A DNA stretch of 64,000 nucleotides from Mesorhizobium sp. ES1-4 (GTDB lineage: Bacteria > Pseudomonadota > Alphaproteobacteria > Rhizobiales > Rhizobiaceae). Below are positions 37,411 through 46,452 of the stretch, in pieces (the stretch's first letter is position 1; every line of letters starts with the position of its first letter). A program made the position numbers and the translations under genes. Under the pieces are notes generated by a model, which was not told the origin of the DNA, ran no database searches, and was given only the letters and a program-made list of their open reading frames with translations. The stretch is from contig NZ_JAIUGV010000013.1 of assembly GCF_020164745.1 (NCBI RefSeq), forward strand, positions 62,001 through 126,000, in the 5' to 3' direction.

Positions 37411-38147
37411 CTAGACCTGAGAGCCGCACCGCATGAATGTAGCCTCCCAATATCTGCCGCTTGTGGCGCATCACGAAGCCGGGCACGCGGTGGCCGCCAT
37501 CGTTTTGCACCGTCAGACGTTCGACGACGACCGTGAACTCCCTGCTTTCTCAAGTGTTAGTATTTACCCCGACGTCGGTGACGGAGAGTGCGGTGGTGTT
37601 GTCGAAGGCGCGGGTTTTTATTCAGCGCAAGGATTCACCTCGAAGCGAAAGCCGATTTTCGAGGACGATATGGATCGATGTTTGGAACGCGATGATGCGA
37701 TCCGGGAGATAGTTGCGTGTCTGGCAGGTCCTTTTGCAGAATCCGCATTCGAAGGCTATCTGGACCCGCGCGATATGGCGATGAATGCGTCCGATGGGAA
37801 TGAGGGGAGCAGCGACTACGCGGATGCCAAGCGAATCTATGGTGAGTTGCGGTTCCTGATGCCGCGCCGCCCCGATTGGGGGCGGATCGAAGATTGCACG
37901 GCCCGGCTAGTACTCGATCACTGGTCGGCCATCGAAGCATTGGCCGCGCATTTGCTGGTCAAGCATGCTCTCCAATTCGATGAGGCTCTGACGATTGTTG
38001 CGCCGCATCTTCCGCCCATGCCAGCAGCTACGCCGCCAGAGCGTCATCCGCAGCCTGCTTGATCAGCCATTCGATGTGATTTGACCACATCTGCAACACC
38101 TCGCGCTTCTCCTTGACGTTGCTATAGAGATTGTAGATTTCGCCAAT
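37404..38147. repeat. ~745-bp inverted repeat, partner of 27001-27748
   Basis: The reverse complement matches 27001-27748 over its full length, covering the M41-like gene and the last ~30 codons of an integrase. The two copies bracket about 9.6 kb with kup and hipBA. Homologous recombination between them would invert that segment. Confidence 0.8.
37433..38062 (+). CDS. M41-like HEAGH zinc metallopeptidase domain protein, copy 2
   Basis: A 209-residue protein, almost identical to 27090-27722 but on the opposite strand (MNVASQYLPLVAHHEAGHAVAAIVLHRQTFDDDRELP). HEAGH is intact, as are ACLAGPFAESAFEG and GSSDYADAKRI. Differences include loss of one residue near the start and RPDWGRIEDCTARL for RPRWRRIEDRTARL. 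Both copies keep open frames, which suggests recent duplication or continued selection. The 3' end overlaps the integrase relic on the other strand. Confidence 0.7.
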   Translation: MNVASQYLPLVAHHEAGHAVAAIVLHRQTFDDDRELPAFSSVSIYPDVGDGECGGVVEGAGFYSAQGFTSKRKPIFEDDMDRCLERDDAIREIVACLAGPFAESAFEGYLDPRDMAMNASDGNEGSSDYADAKRIYGELRFLMPRRPDWGRIEDCTARLVLDHWSAIEALAAHLLVKHALQFDEALTIVAPHLPPMPAATPPERHPQPA

Positions 38148-38985
38148 GTCTGTCAAGGACGCCGCCTTGTGATTCAGTATGTGCTCGATGACGTGTGGCA
38201 ATACCTGCCGCCTGCCGAGATTTGTCGCGAGCGTCCTGCGCAGATCGTGAAGGGTCCAGTTCTCCAAAGCCACCCCGTCAGTATTGACCTTGCCGTCTAG
38301 AGCCTTCTTGCCCTTCGCGTAGCCTGAGAAGTGGCTTCTTTCGTTGCCCCTCGCAGGGAAAAAAACGTGTCATTGGTCTTCGGTACCGTCTGGGGGACCG
38401 ACACCGCCAGTGTGGACAGCGGAATAAGCGTAGGCTCTTCGTTCTTCGTGCGGTCACCCGATAGTTCCATGTTCCGGCTTCAAGGTTGAGGACCAACGCA
38501 TCGCGGCAACTTCCGTACGCCTCTGTCCGGTCAGAATGAGCAGCTTGACGATGGAGCCGAACGAATAGCCGATATCGCCCGGTTCGGGCTCACAGCCCGT
38601 TCATATAGCCGCCAGTTCGGCATCGTTCACCACTCGCTTGCGCTTGACGATCGGGGCCGGATCCGGATTTTCCAATCCCTCGCGGGGAAACCGCGGATGA
38701 GCCGTTGCGGCGGTTTGCGACACCAGTTGAAAAATGCCCGCATACACCAGAAGGCCGTGTTAGCCGCTTGCGGGTGACCCCCGGCGACGATCTTCTTGGT
38801 GATGTTAGCAATGTCGGTGTCGATCACATGGTGGATAGAGCGACTCCCGAGGGCAGGCACAAGATACCGGTTCAGGCTGGCCTCGACCAGTGCGGTGTTT
38901 TGAGGGTCGTTACTCGGCGGCCTGGAGGTGACCGCCATCGCCGTCCTCGGTATCGTCAGCGCTGATATGCGCCTGATCGGCAAGG
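38028..38985 (-). pseudogene. P4-type integrase relic
   Basis: In order on the minus strand: ALVEASLNRYLVPALGSRSIHHVIDTDIANITKKIVAGGHPQAANTAFWCMRAFFNWC, then NMELSGDRTKNEEPTLIPL-like sequence in another frame, then the C-terminus MALENWTLHDLRRTLATNLGRRQVLPHVIEHILNHK with the HxLRR box and the IGEIYNLYS end. Frameshifts separate the parts. Only the C-terminal end is repeated at 27001-27121. Confidence 0.8.
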
Positions 38986-39036
38986 AAGGCTGGCAGTTCC
39001 GATGGAGCTATGCTGGAATTTGGGTGACGAGGCTGA

Positions 39037-39492
39037 TCAAGCGGCGCTCTGCGGCTTCGTTTCGATGACCTGGATTCCGTCCAGGAACCTGGCACCTGCG
39101 ATGAGTTTCGGCAACTGATTTTGTCCTTTCAATCGTCGCCACTTCCTGGCCGCGGCCAACAGCTTGAAGACCATCAGCTGGGCGGTTTTCGAGGATAGCG
39201 AGCCCTTGGTACGCACCGTGCGATAGCGAACGGTTGCAAAGACGCTTTCGATGGGATTGGACGTTCGCAGATGATCCCAGTGTTGGGCGGGGAAATCGTA
39301 GAGCGCCAGCGACGCAATATGATCTTTCGTCAGGCAGTCGACCGCCTTGGCATACGCCTCGGCCTCCATCTCGATCGCATGCGCAAGCAATTTGCGCGCG
39401 CCGCTGCGAAGTACATCCGTCAGGGTATCATCGATTTCGTCGGGCTGACGAAGGCGAACAATGTGTTGATAGTCTCGTTCATGGCGTATCAC
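39037..39492 (-). pseudogene. IS256 family transposase, C-terminal fragment
   Basis: An open frame of 151 residues: MEAEAYAKAVDCLTKDHIASLALYDFPAQHWDHLRTSNPIESVFATVRYRTVRTKGSLSSKTAQLMVFKLLAAARKWRRLKG. This is the IS256/Mutator end of the transposase, with the HLRTSNPIES signature. The catalytic N-terminal two thirds are missing. The stretch 39493-39990 after it shows no gene I recognise. Confidence 0.88.
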
Positions 39493-39990
39493 TCTCCTTG
39501 AGAGGTACTGGCAGGCTTCATCACCCGCCTCGATACGCCGCTCTCCTCAAGCCGCCATCATCCAGTTTCCGCCATGGCTCCCCCTGATTGATCCGCTTCA
39601 CCTGTGCAACTGCACAGGCTGCCCTAGCGGGGAGATTGGCCTCCAATGGCGAAAGCTTGCCGCAGGAGACCCTCCGATGACCGTGCCTATGGCGCCGCCG
39701 CTACGACAACTTGCCGACAAGCAGCGTGCGATCCACTGCCGCGCTACTGCGCCTTCAAGGGACGTCTGGATCGCGACGCAGGAGCCGATGACCGTTACGG
39801 GATCAATTCCAGGTCGCGCTGGCCGTCGCTGTGCCAGTTCGACGGTCTGGTGGCAATTTGGGCACATCTTCTGTCGCCGACAGTGGCGATGGCTGACGCT
39901 TCAACGAAACGGGGTCTTCGACGTCTGCTGCCTTCGCCGATGCTTTGCGAAGTGGCATAATGTTTCGACGCACGCAGGCGCGGGCAGGGG

Positions 39991-40801
39991 ATGTCAGTCA
40001 TGAATCTCCTGACTGGCGCGGATCAGGCCGATTGGCGGGATGAAAGATCATACGACTACACCGCTGGCCTGACGCTGCGGGAGTGGGCTTGGGAGTTCTT
40101 ACGCCGCAATCCAGCGTTCCAGCGCGATCTGACCGCTGCGCGCCAGCATTGCAAGACTTGGTCTCTCCAATCCTTTCTCGATATGGTCGCGTCGGCCGGC
40201 GACCTGTCACGCTGGGGTGTTCTGTTTCGCGGAGTCTTGTGGCCGCGCTTCGGTCGTATTCTGGTGTCCGCTCTGGTGCGTCCATGTGCTGCCGGTCATT
40301 GCGGAACGGTTGCCTGCCTCGTCGCCGACACCGCCGTTCGAACTCTCGGCATTGCCCTGTCGTGCAATCGTCCTGCTGGCGCCCGACAAGAGCCAGCATG
40401 TTCTTCTTCGCAATGCGGACCACGCGCTGCAGCTCGCCGTCTCGGGCGCGAATATCCTCCACCCTGTTTGCCTGCATACGCAAGCCATCTGGCCCGCGGT
40501 GCTTTTAAAGCATCGACTGAGGGGACTGGAGTGCCTCAATGCTCTCAGTCTAGGGCAACAGTTGCCCCCCCGCTTGTTTGCGCCGGAAAAGCGCGGCGTT
40601 CGTTTGTCCTTCGTTCTTCGTGCGCTCGACGGTTCGCTCGCCGGAGCACCTCATCGCGAGCTCGCCGAAGTTCTCATCGGTCAACGGCGCGTCCATGCCG
40701 ACTGGGCGGATCCTCGCGATCATCTGCGCGACCGCATCCGTCGGGCCGTCTCGCGTGGCCGCGCGCTCATGAATGGTGGCTACAGAGATTTCCTAATTTG
40801 A
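39991..40801 (+). CDS. fseA: FseA-like excision activator, DUF6499-DUF2285, read through a +1 frameshift
   Basis: Frame 1 from the ATG at 39991 encodes a DUF6499-type domain (DWRDERSYDYTAGLTLREWAWEFLRRNPAFQRD, ending DLSRWGVLF). Frame 2 (to the stop at 40799-40801) encodes a DUF2285 domain (HVLPVIAERLP, QHVLLRNADHALQLAVSGANIL, RLSFVLRALDGSLAGAPHRELAEVL, ADWADPRDHLRDRIRRAV). A +1 slip at TTT-C (40225-40228) gives RWGVLF-AESCGRASVVFW, which reads like the natural fused family and a 269-residue product. In ICEMlSymR7A, FseA is made by exactly such a UUU-to-UUC slip and activates the excisionase gene rdfS. Frame 1 stays open to 40938, but its tail is only a shadow. Confidence 0.72.
40225..40228 (+). 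promoter_or_regulatory. +1 programmed frameshift site (TTT-C)
   Basis: The codons are CTG TTT CGC in frame 1. Moving forward one base re-pairs tRNA-Phe on TTC and continues with GCG in frame 2. The position coincides with the end of the WG..F motif at the domain border, as described for the Mesorhizobium msi172/msi171 pair. Confidence 0.65.
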
Positions 40802-41281
40802 AAAGCGACAGTCCGCGCTGTGCGTCGGTGGATGAACGTTCGCTCGCAGCTGTACCCGTCACCAACAGTTCGCCCGCCGACAGGACTGCATGGCGCCTTG
40901 CAAGTGCGCTCTGGTCTAGCTTGTCGATGCCGAAATGAGATGGGCGAGGGTGCCAAGGCGGTGGTTCATTAGGGCCGGCCTCGACCTGGACGCACATCAT
41001 TGGTCGGAAAGCGGCGTGCACCGCAATGTCGCCATAGCAGCCAAGATCCTTTGAGGCCGGACCTGCAGTCCTGTTGGACCGGCGGGTGCAACAATATGGA
41101 GGGATCTGAGGCCTCACACCGTTCCCTGGTCGACAGCTCGGTCAACATAGCACCCACCGCTTGATTATGGAAATGGTGTGCCTGGAGTGCAGCGAGTAGC
41201 GGCTTGCTGCGCACTGTCCTAAGAATAGCAGTCATGACCCGTCTGGGGTTCTGCAACACGACGATTCAACCGCTTGGGCAT
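40802..41281. other. no recognisable gene
   Basis: Open frames on both strands are short or lack family features. A minus-strand run (LARRHAVLSAGELLVTGTAA...) could be decayed coding sequence but I cannot assign it. Confidence 0.4.
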
Positions 41282-41374
41282 TGTCGCATATCCCACAATG
41301 TAGAATGCGCAACAGGGCAAAAGCTGATCCATCGGCGGTTTATCAATGCTTTTTGGCTTGGCACGGCACATGCA
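41282..41374 (+). promoter_or_regulatory. NifA/sigma-54 type promoter without an obvious gene
   Basis: TGT-N10-ACA is at 41282-41297, and TGGCACG-GCAC-ATGCA with GG-N10-GC spacing is at 41359-41374. Sequence around the -24 box (CAATG-CTTTTTGG-TTGGCACGGCAC) resembles the promoter at 11381. It points toward the 3' end of gabD, which is on the other strand, and only short open frames follow. Confidence 0.55.
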
Positions 41375-41585
41375 ACGCAATCGGCAAAAGGCGCACGAAC
41401 TGAGTGGCCCATCGGCCCTAGGAGCGCTGACTTATGCCCTCCCAAGGCATGTCCGGCCCGACAGCGAGCTCAGTCTCCTGCCGGGCATCCGTGTTTCAGG
41501 TCAACGGCGTTTGGAACTTCCAATTAGGTGGCGGCATTGACCGCAGGCCGCCCCCCGGTGGGGCGGAGAGACAGTGCAGCAGGTT

Positions 41586-43043
41586 TCAAATCCCGCCCAT
41601 GCAAAGATATTTCATTTCCAGATAGTCCTCGAGGCCATGACGGGAACCCTCCCGCCCGATGCCGGATTGTTTGATCCCGCCAAACGGTGCCGCCTCCGAG
41701 GACATGCGTCCCGTGTTGATGCCAACCATGCCATATTCCAGAGCCTCTGCCACACGCCAGACCCGCTTCAGGTTTGAGGCATAGAAGTATGCGGCGAGGC
41801 CGTATATCGTGTCATTGGCCTCGCGCACGACCTGATCCGCATCGTTGAAGCGAATGATCGGCGCGAGCGGCCCGAATGTCTCCTCTTGCGCGACTGCCAT
41901 GACGCTGGAAATCTCGGTGAGGACCGTGGGTTCGAAAAACGTGCCATTCTTGCCGATACGCTGGCCCCCGCATCGTATTGTGCCGCCTTTCGCAATGGCA
42001 TCTGCGACGTGAGACTCGATCTTGGCCAGAGCATGCTTGTCGATGAGCGGTCCGATGTCCACTCCGGCATCGAATCCGTCGCCAACCGACAAGTGCCGGA
42101 TTCTTTCCACGAATTTCTTGACGAACTCATCGTGAACGCTCGATTGGACGTAAATGCGGTTCGCGGAAACGCAGGTCTGGCCGGCATTGCGGAACTTCGC
42201 CTGGACCGCACCGTCAACAGCACCGTCAATGTCGGCATCATCGAAGATGATGAAAGGTGCATTGCCGCCGAGTTCAAGGCTGACCTTCTTGATCTGGTCA
42301 GAGCACTGACGCATCAGCAGCCGTCCGACCTCGGTCGAACCGGTGAAGCTGATCTTTCGAATCTTGGAATTGGTGCAGAGTTCACGGCCCACGCGATCAC
42401 CTTCGGACGCATAGATCAGGTTGACCACGCCATCGGGAAAGCCGGCCTGATGGGCGAGGGCGAACATTGCGCCAGCCACGAGCGGCGTCTGTTCAGCGGG
42501 CTTGAGCACGATTGTGCAGCCCGCAGCCAAGGCCGGCGAGATTTTGCGCGCCACCATGGAGGCCGGGAAATTCCATGGCGTGATCGTGCCAACAACGCCG
42601 ATGGGCTGCTTGATCACTAGCATTCGGCGGTCTGTCGAGGGTGCCGAGATCGTCTCGCCATAGACGCGATTGGCCTCCTCGGCATACCATTGCAGATACG
42701 CCGCCGCATGCGATACCTCTGAAATGGCTTCGGCAAGCGGCTTGCCCATTTCCGCAGTCAGAATCGCGGCGAGATCGCCTGCATGGTCGATGATCAGCTG
42801 ATGCCATCGCCAAAGAACGTCGCTACGTTCTCGGGCCGTCAACGCGGCCCATCCCGACTGCGCAACATAGGCCTTGTCTACCGCAGCACGTGTCTCCTCC
42901 ACGCCCATATCGGGAAGCTCTGCCAAAACTTCGCCGGTCGACGGATTGACGACCTCGAACGTCTTATTGCCAACTGGTCTGCCGAGTGCCGGCAGGCGGT
43001 CGATGGCTCCAAACAGGTGCGGGGATTTCAGACGGCGGATCAT
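41586..43043 (-). CDS. gabD: NAD(P)-dependent succinate-semialdehyde dehydrogenase
   Basis: About 485 residues from the ATG at 43043 (MIRRLKSPHLFGAIDRLP); a longer frame upstream is less typical. Catalytic features of the aldehyde dehydrogenase family are complete: TPWNFPASMVARKISPALAAGCTIVLKPAEQTP, FTGSTEVGR, the base Glu in SLELGGNAPFIIF and the nucleophile Cys in FRNAGQTCVSANRIYVQ. GabD oxidises succinate semialdehyde to succinate in GABA use, a pathway linked to bacteroid metabolism. It lies about 430 bases downstream of the M16 gene on the same strand. A broken copy is at 32100. Confidence 0.92.
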   Translation of the reverse strand: MIRRLKSPHLFGAIDRLPALGRPVGNKTFEVVNPSTGEVLAELPDMGVEETRAAVDKAYVAQSGWAALTARERSDVLWRWHQLIIDHAGDLAAILTAEMGKPLAEAISEVSHAAAYLQWYAEEANRVYGETISAPSTDRRMLVIKQPIGVVGTITPWNFPASMVARKISPALAAGCTIVLKPAEQTPLVAGAMFALAHQAGFPDGVVNLIYASEGDRVGRELCTNSKIRKISFTGSTEVGRLLMRQCSDQIKKVSLELGGNAPFIIFDDADIDGAVDGAVQAKFRNAGQTCVSANRIYVQSSVHDEFVKKFVERIRHLSVGDGFDAGVDIGPLIDKHALAKIESHVADAIAKGGTIRCGGQRIGKNGTFFEPTVLTEISSVMAVAQEETFGPLAPIIRFNDADQVVREANDTIYGLAAYFYASNLKRVWRVAEALEYGMVGINTGRMSSEAAPFGGIKQSGIGREGSRHGLEDYLEMKYLCMGGI

Positions 43044-43476
43044 CGGCAGGCACAGGGGCAATACCGGATTCCTCCTCAACGCAGCGAACATCCAGGTCGA
43101 CAGGCCGTCAGTGTGTATTCTGCACCAGTGGGTTCGTCGTAGGGCCTCGGCAAAGCAGCTGGTAGACCACGCTAGCCCGATGAAAAGACAGCAGTTTCGT
43201 TAGTTTGAGTGCCCGCGGTTCATCAATTGATGGATTAAGCAGTCGGATGTTTGCTTCATCCACCATGCCTGCTGGTGGCATGCGACTGAATTCTGCAAAA
43301 AGGCGGCATACATGCTGAGGAGCGCCATTTCGGCGAGAGGCCGCCGGACCGCCAATGCCGCGCAAGGTCGGCGAAAACGACTCCGCGCGTCTGCATGATC
43401 TGCTTGGCCCACGGGCCTCCACATTCGCTCTTCCCACGAGAAGCCCCGATGAAGAAGGAAGGTGAGATGAGTTTCT
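43044..43476. other. gap between M16 gene and gabD, no recognisable gene
   Basis: About 430 bases with a minus-strand open frame of ~110 residues that has no motif. No clear -24/-12 promoter or terminator hairpin was found here, so gabD may be transcribed from the M16 promoter or from an unrecognised one. Confidence 0.4.
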
Positions 43477-46152
43477 TTACTCATCCTTGCCGCCCAGCGG
43501 CGGGCCGACCACCAAAATGGCGGGCTCGGCCGAAAGCAGCTTTTTGGCCGCCGCCTTGACCTGTTTGAGCGTCACCCGACCGATGCTGCGGGCGCGACGC
43601 TGGTTGTAGTCGACGTCGGCCTTGTGAATCTGCAAATCCAGGAGCCGGTCTGCAATCGAGCGGGTCGAGCCCAGTTGGTCGATGGCATAGGCGCCGATCA
43701 GGTGCTTCTTCGACGCCTTGAGCTCGGCCCCGGTCGGTCCTTGCTGCGCCATCTGCTTTACCACATCTCGCACGATGCTCAGTGTTTGGGCAGCGCAGTC
43801 CGAGCGTGTCTCTGTCGTAACCAGAAGCGAGTCAAGGGTTAGTTCAGAGCTGACGTGATAGGCAAGGCCGCGTTTTTGACGTACCTCCTCGTAAAGGCGG
43901 GAAGTCAAGTATGAGCCGCCAAGGATGTCGTTCAGCAGCACGGCCGCGTAGAAATCCGGCGCGCTAGGCTTCACGCCAGGCCAGGCCAACGTCAGCGAAG
44001 TCTGCGGCAGGTCGTAGTTCTCCTCCACCAGTTGACCGAGTTTCGGCGCGACATCGTAGACGGGGACGAGGGTTTGTTGCTCAGGCAAATCACCAAACAG
44101 CTGGTCAAGCCTTTCCCTCAACGTGTTCGCGTCAATGTCACCCACCACGGCAATATGGAGCCCGTCGCGAGCGAAAATGGCCTGGTGGAAGGCGCGGAGG
44201 TCGGACGGCGTGATGCCGGGCAGGCTCTCTTTTGTGCCTTCTCCCAGCCTTGAACAAGGATGCGCGCCATAGATCGCGCGCAGCCATTTGCGCTGAGCGA
44301 TGGCGTTAGGGTCTCGCTCGCTGCCGACGATGCGGGAGACAATCTCGGCGCGGACGCGATCGATCGGCCCCTGCTCGAAGCGCGGCGCGTTCAGCGCGAG
44401 CCGAAGCAGGCCGAACGCCGCGTCCTGCTTTTTGGAAAGCATGCACATCGATCCGTAGATGTCGTCGCTTTGCGCGTCCAAACTCATTTCGGCGCCGGCA
44501 TGGTCGAGCTTCACCTGGAAGGCACCGCTGTCGTAATGGCCAGCGCCTTCGATGAACAGGCCGGCCATCAGTTTGGCCATCCCCTCCTTCCCGACCGGGT
44601 CCTGCTTGGTGCCGCCCTTGAAGGCAAAGCCGATGTTGACGATTTCCACTGTGTGGTCCTCCACCAGCCAGGCGATGATGCCCTTTTCGGACTTCACCTC
44701 CTGGATGTTCATCGCAGCATGGGGCCGAGCGCCGAGCGTCATCTCTTGATTCTCCGTCTTGGGCAAGAGATAGCCCGTGGTCGAACGGTCGAACGCGAGA
44801 TAGCGGGCGGCAACTGCTTTGATTTGCTCGGGGGTAACCTTGCGGATGCGATTCGGCCGTTCCTCGACATCCTTCACGGTACCGCCGGTGGCCAGCGTCG
44901 AGCCGTAGATGCTGGCGAGCCAGTCCAGGTTGTCTTCCGCAAAGATCATATTGAGCAAATAGTGGTCCTTGGCCTTGCCTAGTTCCTCGTTGCTGACACC
45001 ATCCTCGGCAATGCGGGCAACTTCGGCAGCGGCCGCCGCTTCGAGATCAGCCAGCTTGGCATCGCCGCGCGGTGCGCCATAGATGGCGAACTTGGTGTCG
45101 TCGAGCATAGTGCCCTGGAAATAGACGCGGGCGCTGGAAGCGATACCTTGCTGGACAGCGAGCGCCTGGTAGAGCCGGCCGCGGTTACCGCCGCCGAGAA
45201 TTTCGGCCAGCAGGTCGAGCGCTTCGGCCTCGCCCGGCTTGGCGGTGTGGTAGGACGGCACCACCCACTGCGTCGAAAAACTGGGCACGCTGACGCGGGC
45301 GTCTGAGAGCGTGACGGTGCGCCTGGTGTTCTGCTCGGGCTCAACCGGCCGGATGCGCGGCGGCAGGTCAGGTCCGCGCGCCACCTTGCCATAGGTCTTT
45401 TCGGCCAGCGCCCGCACCGTGTCCGGTTCGACATCGCCGGCCACGATCAGCACGGAGTTGTTGGGCCAGTAGTACTTTTCATAGAAGACGGTGGCGTCGA
45501 CGCGGTTCAGCTGCTCGATCTCCTGCATCCAGCCGATGATCGGGATGCGATAGGGGTGGTTCTGCCACAGCGTCGCGTCGATCTCCTCATGGAGAACGTC
45601 CTGCGGGTTGGTGTCGGTGCTTGAGCGGCGCTCCTCGATGACCACATCGCGCTCGGTCTTGACGACATCGTCGGTCAGGATGAGGTTTCGCATTCGGTCG
45701 GCCTCGAAGCTCATCATCAGCTCGAGCGCCGACGGCGCCACTGTCTGATAGAAGGCGGTGTAGTCGGAGGAGGTGAAGGCGTTGTTGGAGCCGCCGATCT
45801 CGAACACTGCGCGGTCGAATTCGCCGCCCGCATGGTTGGTCGTCGCCTTGAACATCAGATGCTCGAAGAAATGGGCGATGCCGGATTTGCCCGGCGGCTC
45901 GTCGGCGCTGCCGATCTTGTACCACACCATGTGGGTGACGATCGGCGCCCGGTGGTTGGGAATGACGACCACCTCCATGCCGTTGTCGAGCACGAAATCC
46001 CTCGCCTTGCCGTCCTCCCATGCGACGGGGATCGGAGCCGGCCCCGCGCCGACCAACTCGGACGCAACGGACGTCCTGCGAAGCCCATGAGTGCGGGGCT
46101 TGCTTGGTAGTTCTGGTAGGGAGAGTGGGGTTATGGGCTGCGTTCCTGGCAA
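43477..46152 (-). CDS. fused M16 family metallopeptidase (two M16 modules)
   Basis: An 891-residue protein. The first module is active: the inverted zinc motif HFFEH at residues 94-98 (GIAHFFEHLMFKAT), with Glu174 in VVIEERRSSTDTNP as third ligand. The second module (from about residue 490, IIAWLVEDHTVEIVNIGFAFKGGTKQDP) lacks HxxEH and serves as the structural partner. It starts at TTG with GAGGAA just ahead, since no ATG is available. No signal peptide is evident. HrrP of Sinorhizobium, an M16A peptidase that cleaves plant NCR peptides in nodules, has this fused design. A NifA/sigma-54 type promoter lies about 200 bases upstream, supporting a bacteroid role. Confidence 0.88.
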   Translation of the reverse strand: MPGTQPITPLSLPELPSKPRTHGLRRTSVASELVGAGPAPIPVAWEDGKARDFVLDNGMEVVVIPNHRAPIVTHMVWYKIGSADEPPGKSGIAHFFEHLMFKATTNHAGGEFDRAVFEIGGSNNAFTSSDYTAFYQTVAPSALELMMSFEADRMRNLILTDDVVKTERDVVIEERRSSTDTNPQDVLHEEIDATLWQNHPYRIPIIGWMQEIEQLNRVDATVFYEKYYWPNNSVLIVAGDVEPDTVRALAEKTYGKVARGPDLPPRIRPVEPEQNTRRTVTLSDARVSVPSFSTQWVVPSYHTAKPGEAEALDLLAEILGGGNRGRLYQALAVQQGIASSARVYFQGTMLDDTKFAIYGAPRGDAKLADLEAAAAAEVARIAEDGVSNEELGKAKDHYLLNMIFAEDNLDWLASIYGSTLATGGTVKDVEERPNRIRKVTPEQIKAVAARYLAFDRSTTGYLLPKTENQEMTLGARPHAAMNIQEVKSEKGIIAWLVEDHTVEIVNIGFAFKGGTKQDPVGKEGMAKLMAGLFIEGAGHYDSGAFQVKLDHAGAEMSLDAQSDDIYGSMCMLSKKQDAAFGLLRLALNAPRFEQGPIDRVRAEIVSRIVGSERDPNAIAQRKWLRAIYGAHPCSRLGEGTKESLPGITPSDLRAFHQAIFARDGLHIAVVGDIDANTLRERLDQLFGDLPEQQTLVPVYDVAPKLGQLVEENYDLPQTSLTLAWPGVKPSAPDFYAAVLLNDILGGSYLTSRLYEEVRQKRGLAYHVSSELTLDSLLVTTETRSDCAAQTLSIVRDVVKQMAQQGPTGAELKASKKHLIGAYAIDQLGSTRSIADRLLDLQIHKADVDYNQRRARSIGRVTLKQVKAAAKKLLSAEPAILVVGPPLGGKDE

Positions 46153-46360
46153 AGTGATCTGTTCCTCATTTTGAAGGATCTATGTCTCCCGAACGCCTAT
46201 TGGGAGAAAGTGGATCGGCACGCGACGCCGAGCCACATGAGCCGTCAGCGTGTTGCTGGGCCTGACGCGAGCCTCATCTTTGGATGCGTCCGGGAAACTT
46301 TCGGCATGGTGAGGCCATGGGAAGTCTGCTCGTTATCCATTGGGTGTTTGCGGATACCTG

Positions 46361-46452
46361 AGCATGCCCCGTGCCAAGTAAGAAAGCCCCGATTCGCAAG
46401 GTTTGATCCAACCTTGATACTTGCGATATCCGACATTGTCGGGCATCCGACA
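46361..46452 (-). promoter_or_regulatory. NifA/sigma-54 type promoter of the M16 peptidase
   Basis: On the minus strand TGGCACG-GGGC-ATGCT (46376-46361) keeps GG-N10-GC and matches the -24 box fully. An exact NifA site, TGT-N10-ACA, lies upstream at 46437-46452. The 60-base spacing is typical. The transcript would start near 46349 and have a ~200-base leader before the TTG at 46152. Confidence 0.65.

Noticed and set aside
39598..39867. Minus-strand MCPNCHQTV frame as a zinc-ribbon protein
   Set aside because: The CxxC start is shared with the repeat scrap at 26845, there is no second CxxC pair, and the frame decays; likely relic sequence.
40229..40938. Zero-frame extension of the FseA-like ORF
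   Set aside because: Its Arg/Ser-rich tail has no family features, whereas the +1 frame encodes a clear DUF2285 domain; treated as a shadow.
44260..44982. 240-codon plus-strand open frame
   Set aside because: Antisense shadow of the M16 peptidase, caused by high GC.
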